Assembly (NCBI GenBank): GCA_037893225.1
Contig: JAZGUH010000087.1
Location: forward strand, 186,001-250,000
Origin: Hippasteria phrygiana
Lineage: Eukaryota; Echinodermata; Asteroidea; Valvatida; Goniasteridae
Length of the DNA: 64,000 nucleotides
Direction: 5' to 3'
Shown: one piece after another, positions 38,007 through 50,982 of the stretch
Layout of the letters: each line of letters begins with the position of its first letter
Numbering within the stretch: position 1 is the stretch's first letter
Program-made: the position numbers and the translations under genes
The notes under the pieces: model-generated
The model's database searches: none
What the model was told of the DNA's origin: nothing
Seen by the model: the letters and a program-made list of their open reading frames with translations, nothing else

Positions 38007-41000
38007 GGAGAAAATTCAAACCTCGCAATGTTAATTTTCTTTCCGGCCAACATCTGTGTACATATTACCGTCTATTTATTGCTCCATGCCTGTCAAATTC
38101 CCTGGGGTATGGACTTGCTTTACTCATTCATAATTGCATGAAATATCAACCAAATGCAGTAATTTTGACATGTATGTATAGCTTAGATCTGGCGCTACAT
38201 GTTGCAATCATCGGCGGCTTCCCAGAGTTAAAACTTGTGGAGAAAATTCAAACCTCGCAATGTTTATTTTCTTTCCGGCCAACATCTGTGTACATGTTAC
38301 CGTCTATTTATTGCTCCATGCATGTCAAATTCCCTGGGGTATGGACTTGCTTTACTCATTCATAATTGCATGAAATATCCACCAAATTCAGTAATTTTGA
38401 CATGTATGTATAGCTTAGATCTGGCGCTACATGTTGCAATTATCGGCGGCTTCTTAGAGTTAAAACTTGTGGAGAAAATTCAAACCTCGCAATGTTTATT
38501 TTCTTTCCGGCCAACATCTGTGTGCATATTACCGTCTATTTATTGCTCCATGCCTGTCAAATTCCCTGGGGTATGACTTGCTTTACTCATTCATAATTGC
38601 ATGAAATATCAACCAAATTCAGTAATTTTGACATGTATGGATAGCTTAGATCTGGCGCTACATGTTGCAATTATCGGCGGCTTCTTAGAGTTAAAACTTG
38701 TGGAGAAAATTCAAACCTCGCAATGTTAATTTTCTTTCCGGCCAACATCTGTGTACATATTACCGTCTATTTATTGCTCCATGCATGTCAAATTCCCTGG
38801 GGTATGGACTTGCTTTACTCATTCATAATTGCATGAAATATCAACCAAATGCAGTAATTTTGACATGTATGTATAGCTTAGATCTGGCGCTACATGTTGC
38901 AATCATCGGCGGCTTCCCAGAGTTAAAACTTGTGGAGAAAATTCAAACCTCGCAATGTTTATTTTCTTTCCGGCCAACATCTGTGTACATGTTACCGTCT
39001 ATTTATTGCTCCATGCATGTCAAATTCCCTGGGGTATGGACTTGCTTTACTCATTCATAATTGCATGAAATATCAACCAAATTCAGTAATTTTGACATGT
39101 ATGGATAGCTTAGATCTGGCGCTACATGTTGCAATTATCGGCGGCTTCTTAGAGTTAAAACTTGTGGAGAAAATTCAAACCTCGCAATGTTTATTTTCTT
39201 TCCGGCCAACATCTGTGTGCATATTACCTTCTATTTATTGCTCCATGCCTGTCAAATTCGCCAGGGTATGACTTGCTTTACTCATTCATAATTGCATGAA
39301 ATATCAACCAAATTCAGTAATTTTGACATGTATGGATAGCTTAGATCTGGCGCTACATGTTGCAATTATCGGCGGCTTCTTAGAGTTAACACTTGTGGAG
39401 AAAATTCAAACCTCGCAATGTTTATTTTCTTTCCGGCCAACATCTGTGTACATGTTACCGTCTATTTATTGCTCCATGCCTGTCAAATTCCCTGGGGTAT
39501 GGACTTGCTTTACTCATTCATAATTGCATGAAATATCAACCAAATGCAGTAATTTTGACATGTATGTATAGCTTAGATCTGGCGCTACATGTTGCAATCA
39601 TCGGCGGCTTGCCAGAGTTAAAACTTGTGGAGAAAATTCAAACCTCGCAATGTTAATTTTCTTTCCGGCCAACATCTGTGTACATATTACCGTCTATTTA
39701 TTGCTCCATGCATGTCAAATTCCCTGGGGTATGGACTTGCTTTATTCATTCATAATTGCATGAAATATCAACCAAATGCAGTATTTTTGACATGTATGGA
39801 TAGCTTAGATCTGGCGCTACATGTTGCAATTATCGGCGGCTTCTTAGAGTTAAAACTTGTGGAGAAAATTCAAACCTCGCAATGTTTATTTTCTTTCCGG
39901 CCAACATCTGTGTACATATTACCGTCTATTTATTGCTCCATGCCTGTCAAATTCCCTGGGGTATGGACTTGCTTTACTCATTCATAATTGCATGAAATAT
40001 CAACCAAATGCAGTAATTTTGACATGTATGTATAGCTTAGATCTGGCGCTACATGTTGCAATCATCGGCGGCTTCCCAGAGTTAAAACTTGTGGAGAAAA
40101 TTCAAACCTCGCAATGTTTATTTTCTTTCCGGCCAACATCTGTGTACATGTTACCGTCTATTTATTGCTCCATGCATGTCAAATTCCCTGGGGTATGGAC
40201 TTGCTTTACTCATTCATAATTGCATGAAATATCAACCAAATTCAGTAATTTTGACATGTATGGATAGCTTAGATCTGGCGCTACATGTTGCAATTATCGG
40301 CGGCTTCTTAGAGTTAAAACTTGTGGAGAAAATTCAAACCTCGCAATGTTTATTTTCTTTCCGGCCAACATCTGTGTGCATATTACCTTCTATTTATTGC
40401 TCCATGCCTGTCAAATTCGCCAGGGTATGACTTGCTTTACTCATTCATAATTGCATGAAATATCAACCAAATTCAGTAATGTTGACATGTATGGATAGCT
40501 TAGATCTGGCGCTACATGTTGCAATCATCGGCGGCTTCCCAGAGTTAAAACTTGTGGAGAAAATTCAAACCTCGCAATGTTAATTTTCTTTCCGGCCAAC
40601 ATCTGTGTACATATTACCGTCTATTTATTGCTCCATGCCTGTCAAATTCCCTGGGGTATGGACTTGCTTTACTCATTCATAATTGCATGAAATATCAACC
40701 AAATGCAGTAATTTTGACATGTATGTATAGCTTAGATCTGGCGCTACATGTTGCAATCATCGGCGGCTTCCCAGAGTTAAAACTTGTGGAGAAAATTCAA
40801 ACCTCGCAATGTTTATTTTCTTTCCGGCCAACATCTGTGTACATGTTACCGTCTATTTATTGCTCCATGCATGTCAAATTCCCTGGGGTATGGACTTGCT
40901 TTACTCATTCATAATTGCATGAAATATACACCAAATTCAGTAATTTTGACATGTATGTATAGCTTAGATCTGGCGCTACATGTTGCAATTATCGGCGGCT

Positions 41001-44000
41001 TCTTAGAGTTAAAACTTGTGGAGAAAATTCAAACCTCGCAATGTTTATTTTCTTTCCGGCCAACATCTGTGTGCATATTACCGTCTATTTATTGCTCCAT
41101 GCCTGTCAAATTCCCTGGGGTATGACTTGCTTTACTCATTCATAATTGCATGAAATATCAACCAAATTCAGTAATTTTGACATGTATGGATAGCTTAGAT
41201 CTGGCGCTACATGTTGCAATTATCGGCGGCTTCTTAGAGTTAAAACTTGTGGAGAAAATTCAAACCTCGCAATGTTAATTTTCTTTCCGGCCAACATCTG
41301 TGTACATATTACCGTCTATTTATTGCTCCATGCATGTCAAATTCCCTGGGGTATGGACTTGCTTTACTCATTCATAATTGCATGAAATATCAACCAAATG
41401 CAGTAATTTTGACATGTATGTATAGCTTAGATCTGGCGCTACATGTTGCAATCATCGGCGGCTTCCCAGAGTTAAAACTTGTGGAGAAAATTCAAACCTC
41501 GCAATGTTTATTTTCTTTCCGGCCAACATCTGTGTACATGTTACCGTCTATTTATTGCTCCATGCATGTCAAATTCCCTGGGGTATGGACTTGCTTTACT
41601 CATTCATAATTGCATGAAATATCAACCAAATTCAGTAATTTTGACATGTATGGATAGCTTAGATCTGGCGCTACATGTTGCAATTATCGGCGGCTTCTTA
41701 GAGTTAAAACTTGTGGAGAAAATTCAAACCTCGCAATGTTTATTTTCTTTCCGGCCAACATCTGTGTGCATATTACCTTCTATTTATTGCTCCATGCCTG
41801 TCAAATTCGCCAGGGTATGACTTGCTTTACTCATTCATAATTGCATGAAATATCAACCAAATTCAGTAATTTTGACATGTATGGATAGCTTAGATCTGGC
41901 GCTACATGTTGCAATTATCGGCGGCTTCTTAGAGTTAACACTTGTGGAGAAAATTCAAACCTCGCAATGTTTATTTTCTTTCCGGCCAACATCTGTGTAC
42001 ATGTTACCGTCTATTTATTGCTCCATGCCTGTCAAATTCCCTGGGGTATGGACTTGCTTTACTCATTCATAATTGCATGAAATATCAACCAAATGCAGTA
42101 ATTTTGACATGTATGTATAGCTTAGATCTGGCGCTACATGTTGCAATCATCGGCGGCTTGCCAGAGTTAAAACTTGTGGAGAAAATTCAAACCTCGCAAT
42201 GTTAATTTTCTTTCCGGCCAACATCTGTGTACATATTACCGTCTATTTATTGCTCCATGCATGTCAAATTCCCTGGGGTATGGACTTGCTTTATTCATTC
42301 ATAATTGCATGAAATATCAACCAAATGCAGTATTTTTGACATGTATGGATAGCTTAGATCTGGCGCTACATGTTGCAATTATCGGCGGCTTCTTAGAGTT
42401 AAAACTTGTGGAGAAAATTCAAACCTCGCAATGTTTATTTTCTTTCCGGCCAACATCTGTGTACATATTACCGTCTATTTATTGCTCCATGCCTGTCAAA
42501 TTCCCTGGGGTATGGACTTGCTTTACTCATTCATAATTGCATGAAATATCAACCAAATGCAGTAATTTTGACATGTATGTATAGCTTAGATCTGGCGCTA
42601 CATGTTGCAATCATCGGCGGCTTCCCAGAGTTAAAACTTGTGGAGAAAATTCAAACCTCGCAATGTTTATTTTCTTTCCGGCCAACATCTGTGTACATGT
42701 TACCGTCTATTTATTGCTCCATGCATGTCAAATTCCCTGGGGTATGGACTTGCTTTACTCATTCATAATTGCATGAAATATCCACCAAATTCAGTAATTT
42801 TGACATGTATGTATAGCTTAGATCTGGCGCTACATGTTGCAATTATCGGCGGCTTCTTAGAGTTAAAACTTGTGGAGAAAATTCAAACCTCGCAATGTTT
42901 ATTTTCTTTCCGGCCAACATCTGTGTGCATATTACCGTCTATTTATTGCTCCATGCCTGTCAAATTCCCTGGGGTATGACTTGCTTTACTCATTCATAAT
43001 TGCATGAAATATCAACCAAATTCAGTAATGTTGACATGTATGGATAGCTTAGATCTGGCGCTACATGTTGCAATTATCGGCGGCTTCTTAGAGTTAAAAC
43101 TTGTGGAGAAAATTCAAACCTCGCAATGTTAATTTTCTTTCCGGCCAACATCTGTGTACATATTACCGTCTATTTATTGCTCCATGCATGTCAAATTCCC
43201 TGGGGTATGGACTTGCTTTACTCATTCATAATTGCATGAAATATCAACCAAATGCAGTAATTTTGACATGTATGTATAGCTTAGATCTGGCGCTACATGT
43301 TGCAATCATCGGCGGCTTCCCAGAGTTAAAACTTGTGGAGAAAATTCAAACCTCGCAATGTTTATTTTCTTTCCGGCCAACATCTGTGTACATGTTACCG
43401 TCTATTTATTGCTCCATGCATGTCAAATTCCCTGGGGTATGGACTTGCTTTACTCATTCATAATTGCATGAAATATCAACCAAATTCAGTAATTTTGACA
43501 TGTATGGATAGCTTAGATCTGGCGCTACATGTTGCAATTATCGGCGGCTTCTTAGAGTTAAAACTTGTGGAGAAAATTCAAACCTCGCAATGTTTATTTT
43601 CTTTCCGGCCAACATCTGTGTGCATATTACCTTCTATTTATTGCTCCATGCCTGTCAAATTCGCCAGGGTATGACTTGCTTTACTCATTCATAATTGCAT
43701 GAAATATCAACCAAATTCAGTAATTTTGACATGTATGGATAGCTTAGATCTGGCGCTACATGTTGCAATTATCGGCGGCTTCTTAGAGTTAACACTTGTG
43801 GAGAAAATTCAAACCTCGCAATGTTTATTTTCTTTCCGGCCAACATCTGTGTACATGTTACCGTCTATTTATTGCTCCATGCCTGTCAAATTCCCTGGGG
43901 TATGGACTTGCTTTACTCATTCATAATTGCATGAAATATCAACCAAATGCAGTAATTTTGACATGTATGTATAGCTTAGATCTGGCGCTACATGTTGCAA

Positions 44001-44263
44001 TCATCGGCGGCTTGCCAGAGTTAAAACTTGTGGAGAAAATTCAAACCTCGCAATGTTAATTTTCTTTCCGGCCAACATCTGTGTACATATTACCGTCTAT
44101 TTATTGCTCCATGCATGTCAAATTCCCTGGGGTATGGACTTGCTTTATTCATTCATAATTGCATGAAATATCAACCAAATGCAGTATTTTTGACATGTAT
44201 GGATAGCTTAGATCTGGCGCTACATGTTGCAATTATCGGCGGCTTCTTAGAGTTAAAACTTGT
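38007..44263 (+). repeat. Nested 2549-bp 11-mer and 1854-bp 8-mer repeats
   Basis: Nine monomers from 38007 to about 40092 are repeated 2549 bp later from 40556 to about 42641. Overlapping this, monomers 40788-42409 are matched 1854 bp later by 42642-44263. The p215 G marker (CGGCTTGCCAG) lies at 39611, 42160 and 44014, spaced 2549 and 1854 as expected. Its fourth occurrence, at 33817, is 5794 bp to the left. Monomer 40788 has ATACACCAAA, a further change on top of the class G p142 C allele. Confidence 0.86.
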
Positions 44264-45884
44264 GGAGAAAATTCAAACCTCGCAATGTTTATTTTCTTTC
44301 CGGCCAACATCTGTGTGCATATTACCTTCTATTTATTGCTCCATGCCTGTCAAATTCCCCAGGGTATGACTTGCTTTACTCATTCATAATTGCATGAAAT
44401 ATCAACCAAATTCAGTAATTTTGACATGTATGGATAGCTTAGATCTGGCGCTACATGTTGCAATCATCGGCGGCTTCCCAGAGTTAAAACTTGTGGAGAA
44501 AATTCAAACCTCGCAATGTTAATTTTCTTTCCGGCCAACATCTGTGTACATATTACCGTTTATTTATTGCTCCATGCATGTCAAATTCCCTGGGGTATGG
44601 ACTTGCTTTATTCATTCATAATTGCATGAAATATCAACCAAATGCAGTATTTTTGACATGTATGGATAGCTTAGATCTGGCGCTACATGTTGCAATTATC
44701 GGCGGCTTCTTAGAGTTAACACTTGTGGAGAAAATTCAAACCTCGCAATGTTTATTTTCTTTCCGGCCAACATCTGTGTACATGTTACCGTCTATTTATT
44801 GCTCCATGCCTGTCAAATTCCCTGGGGTATGGACTTGCTTTACTCATTCATAATTGCATGAAATATCAACCAAATGCAGTAATTTTGACATGTGTGTATA
44901 GCTTAGATCTGGCGCTACATGTTGCAATCATCGGCGGCTTCCCAGAGTTAAAACTTGTGGAGAAAATTCAAACCTCGCAATGTTTATTTTCTTTCCGGCC
45001 AACATCTGTGTGCATATTACCGTCTATTTATTGCTCCATGCATGTCAAATTCCCTGGGGTATGGACTTGCTTTACTCATTCATAATTGCATGAAATATCA
45101 ACCAAATTCAGTAATTTTGACATGTATGGATAGCTTAGATCTGGCGCTACATGTTGCAATTATCGGCGGCTTCTTAGAGTTAACACTTGTGGAGAAAATT
45201 CAAACCTCGCAATGTTTATTTTCTTTCCGGCCAACATCTGTGTACATGTTACCGTCTATTTATTGCTCCATGCCTGTCAAATTCCCTAGGGTATGGACTT
45301 GCTTTACTCATTCATAATTGCATGAAATATCAACCAAATGCAGTAATTTTGACATGTATGTATAGCTTAGATCTGGCGCTACATGTTGCAATCATCGGCG
45401 GCTTCCCAGAGTTAAAACTTGTGGAGAAAATTCAAACCTCGCAATGTTTATTTTCTTTCCGGCCAACATCTGTGTACATGTTACCGTCTATTTATTGCTC
45501 CATGCATGTCAAATTCCCTGGGTATGGACTTGCTTTACTCATTCATAATTGCATGAAATATCAACCAAATTCAGTAATTTTGACATGTATGGATAGCTTA
45601 GATCTGGCGCTACATGTTGCAATTATCGGCGGCTTCTTAGAGTTAAAACTTGTGGAGAAAATTCAAACCTCGCAATGTTTATTTTCTTTCCGGCCAACAT
45701 CTGTGTGCATATTACCTTCTATTTATTGCTCCATGCCTGTCAAATTCCCTGGGGTATGACTTGCTTTACTCATTCATAATTGCATGAAATATCAACCAAA
45801 TTCAGTAATTTTGACATGTATGGATAGCTTAGATCTGGCGCTACATGTTGCAATCATCGGCGGCTTCCCAGAGTTAAAACTTGT
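44264..45884 (+). repeat. Domain-2-type monomers followed by a hexamer-like run
   Basis: Monomer 44264 is a 231-bp CCCCAGGGTATGACT unit, one of only three outside 3-15.3 kb (others at 34067 and 61186). It is followed by 44495 (CAGTATTTTT, p156 T), then B, C, D', I and H''-like units at 44727, 44959, 45191, 45423 and 45654. The left part mirrors 33140-34529 at an offset of 10,197 bp, including the shared private CCGTTTATT change at 34363 and 44560. Confidence 0.84.
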
Positions 45885-46348
45885 GGAGAAAATGCAAACC
45901 TCGCAATGTTAATTTTCTTTCCGGCCAACATCTGTGTACATATTACCGTCTATTTATTGCTCCATGCATGTCAAATTCCCTGGGGTATGGACTTGCTTTA
46001 TTCATTCATAATTGCATGAAATATCAACCAAATGCAGTAATTTTGACATGTATGGATAGCTTAGATCTGGCGCTACATGTTGCAATCATCGGCGGCTTCC
46101 CAGAGTTAAAACTTGTGGAGAAAATGCAAACCTCGCAATGTTAATTTTCTTTCCGGCCAACATCTGTGTACATATTACCGTCTATTTATTGCTCCATGCA
46201 TGTCAAATTCCCTGGGGTATGGACTTGCTTTATTCATTCATAATTGCATGAAATATCAACCAAATGCAGTAATTTTGACATGTATGGATAGCTTAGATCT
46301 GGCGCTACATGTTGCAATTATCGGCGGCTTCTTAGAGTTAACACTTGT
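45885..46348 (+). repeat. Single-monomer tandem duplication
   Basis: Monomers 45885-46116 and 46117-46348 both carry the private change AAAATGCAAACC (p10 G, at 45894 and 46126), which I see nowhere else. They match at most other positions and are exactly one unit apart. This is a direct trace of a duplication of one monomer. Confidence 0.88.
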
Positions 46349-49130
46349 GGAGAAAATTCAAACCTCGCAATGTTTATTTTCTTTCCGGCCAACATCTGTG
46401 TACATGTTACCGTCTATTTATTGCTCCATGCCTGTCAAATTCCCTGGGGTATGGACTTGCTTTACTCATTCATAATTGCATGAAATATCAACCAAATGCA
46501 GTAATTTTGACATGTATGTATAGCTTAGATCTGGCGCTACATGTTGCAATCATCGGCGGCTTCCCAGAGTTAAAACTTGTGGAGAAAATTCAAACCTCGC
46601 AATGTTAATTTTCTTTCCGGCCAACATCTGTGTACATATTACCGTCTATTTATTGCTCCATGCATGTCAAATTCCCTGGGGTATGGACTTGCTTTACTCA
46701 TTCATAATTGCATGAAATATCAACCAAATTCAGTAATTTTGACATGTATGGATAGCTTAGATCTGGCGCTACATGTTGCAATTATCGGCGGCTTCTTAGA
46801 GTTAACACTTGTGGAGAAAATTCAAACCTCGCAATGTTTATTTTCTTTCCGGCCAACATCTGTGTACATGTTACCGTCTATTTATTGCTCCATGCCTGTC
46901 AAATTCCCTGGGGTATGGACTTGCTTTACTCATTCATAATTGCATGAAATATCAACCAAATGCAGTAATTTTGACATGTATGTATAGCTTAGATCTGGCG
47001 CTACATGTTGCAATCATCGGCGGCTTCCCAGAGTTAAAACTTGTGGAGAAAATTCAAACCTCGCAATGTTTATTTTCTTTCCGGCCAACATCTGTGTACA
47101 TGTTACCGTCTATTTATTGCTCCATGCATGTCAAATTCCCTGGGTATGGACTTGCTTTACTCATTCATAATTGCATGAAATATCAACCAAATTCAGTAAT
47201 TTTGACATGTATGGATAGCTTAGATCTGGCGCTACATGTTGCAATTATCGGCGGCTTCTTAGAGTTAAAACTTGTGGAGAAAATTCAAACCTCGCAATGT
47301 TTATTTTCTTTCCGGCCAACATCTGTGTGCATATTACCTTCTATTTATTGCTCCATGCCTGTCAAATTCCCTGGGGTATGACTTGCTTTACTCATTCATA
47401 ATTGCATGAAATATCAACCAAATTCAGTAATTTTGACATGTATGGATAGCTTAGATCTGGCGCTACATGTTGCAATCATCGGCGGCTTCCCAGAGTTAAA
47501 ACTTGTGGAGAAAATTCAAACCTCGCAATGTTAATTTTCTTTCCGGCCAACATCTGTGTACATATTACCGTCTATTTATTGCTCCATGCATGTCAAATTC
47601 CCTGGGGTATGGACTTGCTTTATTCATTCATAATTGCATGAAATATCAACCAAATGCAGTAATTTTGACATGTATGGATAGCTTAGATCTGGCGCTACAT
47701 GTTGCAATTATCGGCGGCTTCTTAGAGTTAACACTTGTGGAGAAAATTCAAACCTCGCAATGTTTATTTTCTTTCCGGCCAACATCTGTGTACATGTTAC
47801 CGTCTATTTATTGCTCCATGCCTGTCAAATTCCCTGGGCTATGGACTTGCTTTACTCATTCATAATTGCATGAAATATCAACCAAATGCAGTAATTTTGA
47901 CATGTATGTATAGCTTAGATCTGGCGCTACATGTTGCAATCATCGGCGGCTTCCCAGAGTTAAAACTTGTGGAGAAAATTCAAACCTCGCAATGTTTATT
48001 TTCTTTCCGGCCAACATCTGTGTACATGTTACCGTCTATTTATTGCTCCATGCATGTCAAATTCCCTGGGGTATGGACTTGCTTTACTCATTCATAATTG
48101 CATGAAATATCAACCAAATTCAGTAATTTTGACATGTATGGATAGCTTAGATCTGGCGCTACATGTTGCAATTATCGGCGGCTTCTTAGAGTTAAAACTT
48201 GTGGAGAAAATTCAAACCTCGCAATGTTAATTTTCTTTCCGGCCAACATCTGTGTACATATTACCGTCTATTTATTGCTCCATGCCTGTCAAATTCCCTG
48301 GGGTATGGACTTGCTTTACTCATTCATAATTGCATGAAATATCAACCAAATGCAGTAATTTTGACATGTATGTATAGCTTAGATCTGGCGCTACATGTTG
48401 CAATCATCGGCGGCTTCCCAGAGTTAAAACTTGTGGAGAAAATTCAAACCTCGCAATGTTTATTTTCTTTCCGGCCAACATCTGTGTACATGTTACCGTC
48501 TATTTATTGCTCCATGCATGTCAAATTCCCTGGGGTATGGACTTGCTTTACTCATTCATAATTGCATGAAATATCCACCAAATTCAGTAATTTTGACATG
48601 TATGTATAGCTTAGATCTGGCGCTACATGTTGCAATTATCGGCGGCTTCTTAGAGTTAAAACTTGTGGAGAAAATTCAAACCTCGCAATGTTAATTTTCT
48701 TTCCGGCCAACATCTGTGTACATGTTACCGTCTATTTATTGCTCCATGCATGTCAAATTCCCTGGGGTATGGACTTGCTTTACTCATTCATAATTGCATG
48801 AAATATCAACCAAATTCAGTAATTTTGACATGTATGGATAGCTTAGATCTGGCGCTACATGTTGCAATTATCGGCGGCTTCTTAGAGTTAAAACTTGTGG
48901 AGAAAATTCAAACCTCGCAATGTTAATTTTCTTTCCGGCCAACATCTGTGTACATATTACCGTCTATTTATTGCTCCATGCATGTCAAATTCCCTGGGGT
49001 ATGGACTTGCTTTACTCATTCATAATTGCATGAAATATCAACCAAATGCAGTAATTTTGACATGTATGTATAGCTTAGATCTGGCGCTACATGTTGCAAT
49101 CATCGGCGGCTTCCCAGAGTTAAAACTTGT
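46349..49130 (+). repeat. Mosaic block with a 1622-bp copy of the D'-I-H'' run
   Basis: Monomers 46813, 47045 (three-G, 231), 47276 (231) and 47507 repeat 45191, 45423, 45654 and 45885 at 1622 bp. From 47971 to 49130 five consecutive 232-bp units mix classes F and G with p27 A types; 48667 and 48899 are adjacent p27 A monomers. A private GGGCTATGG change lies at 47839. Confidence 0.8.
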
Positions 49131-50982
49131 GGAGAAAATTCAAACCTCGCAATGTTTATTTTCTTTCCGGCCAACATCTGTGTACATGTTACCGTCTATT
49201 TATTGCTCCATGCATGTCAAATTCCCTGGGGTATGGACTTGCTTTACTCATTCATAATTGCATGAAATATCAACCAAATTCAGTAATTTTGACATGTATG
49301 GATAGCTTAGATCTGGCGCTACATGTTGCAATTATCGGCGGCTTCTTAGAGTTAAAACTTGTGGAGAAAATTCAAACCTCGCAATGTTTATTTTCTTTCC
49401 GGCCAACATCTGTGTGCATATTACCTTCTATTTATTGCTCCATGCCTGTCAAATTCGCCAGGGTATGACTTGCTTTACTCATTCATAATTGCATGAAATA
49501 TCAACCAAATTCAGTAATTTTGACATGTATGGATAGCTTAGATCTGGCGCTACATGTTGCAATCATCGGCGGCTTCCCAGAGTTAAAACTTGTGGAGAAA
49601 ATTCAAACCTCGCAATGTTAATTTTCTTTCCGGCCAACATCTGTGTACATATTACCGTCTATTTATTGCTCCATGCCTGTCAAATTCCCTGGGGTATGGA
49701 CTTGCTTTACTCATTCATAATTGCATGAAATATCAACCAAATGCAGTAATTTTGACATGTATGGATAGCTTAGATCTGGCGCTACATGTTGCAATTATCG
49801 GCGGCTTCTTAGAGTTAAAACTTGTGGAGAAAATTCAAACCTCGCAATGTTTATTTTCTTTCCGGCCAACATCTGTGTGCATATTACCTTCTATTTATTG
49901 CTCCATGCCTGTCAAATTCCCTGGGGTATGACTTGCTTTACTCATTCATAATTGCATGAAATATCAACCAAATTCAGTAATTTTGACATGTATGGATAGC
50001 TTAGATCTGGCGCTACATGTTGCAATTATCGGCGGCTTCTTAGAGTTAACACTTGTGGAGAAAATTCAAACCTCGCAATGTTTATTTTCTTTCCGGCCAA
50101 CATCTGTGTACATGTTACCGTCTATTTATTGCTCCATGCCTGTCAAATTCCCTGGGGTATGGACTTGCTTTACTCATTCATAATTGCATGAAATATCAAC
50201 CAAATTCAGTAATTTTGACATGTATGGATAGCTTAGATCTGGCGCTACATGTTGCAATTATCGGCGGCTTCTTAGAGTTAAAACTTGTGGAGAAAATTCA
50301 AACCTCGCAATGTTTATTTTCTTTCCGGCCAACATCTGTGTGCATATTACCTTCTATTTATTGCTCCATGCCTGTCAAATTCGCCAGGGTATGACTTGCT
50401 TTACTCATTCATAATTGCATGAAATATCAACCAAATTCAGTAATTTTGACATGTATGGATAGCTTAGATCTGGCGCTACATGTTGCAATCATCGGCGGCT
50501 TCCCAGAGTTAAAACTTGTGGAGAAAATTCAAACCTCGCAATGTTAATTTTCTTTCCGGCCAACATCTGTGTACATATTACCGTCTATTTATTGCTCCAT
50601 GCCTGTCAAATTCCCTGGGGTATGGACTTGCTTTACTCATTCATAATTGCATGAAATATCAACCAAATGCAGTAATTTTGACATGTATGGATAGCTTAGA
50701 TCTGGCGCTACATGTTGCAATTATCGGCGGCTTCTTAGAGTTAAAACTTGTGGAGAAAATTCAAACCTCGCAATGTTTATTTTCTTTCCGGCCAACATCT
50801 GTGTGCATATTACCTTCTATTTATTGCTCCATGCCTGTCAAATTCCCTGGGGTATGACTTGCTTTACTCATTCATAATTGCATGAAATATCAACCAAATT
50901 CAGTAATTTTGACATGTATGGATAGCTTAGATCTGGCGCTACATGTTGCAATTATCGGCGGCTTCTTAGAGTTAACACTTGT
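49131..50982 (+). repeat. Tandem 926-bp tetramer (second occurrence of this period)
   Basis: Monomers 49594, 49826 (231), 50057 and 50289 (231) are followed by 50520 and 50752 (231), which match 49594 and 49826 at a spacing of 926 bp. The block combines E-type (CGCCAGGG) and H-type (GGGGTATGACT) units at alternate positions, so lengths alternate 232/231 as in the unrelated tetramer at 3249-5100. Confidence 0.82.

Noticed and set aside
18773..47381. Longer open frames of 164-190 codons at 18773, 22017, 25724, 30588, 45187 and 46809
   Set aside because: They exist only because the three-G deletion makes a 231-bp monomer (231 = 0 mod 3), which keeps the frame for one more unit. This is an arithmetic effect, not a gene.
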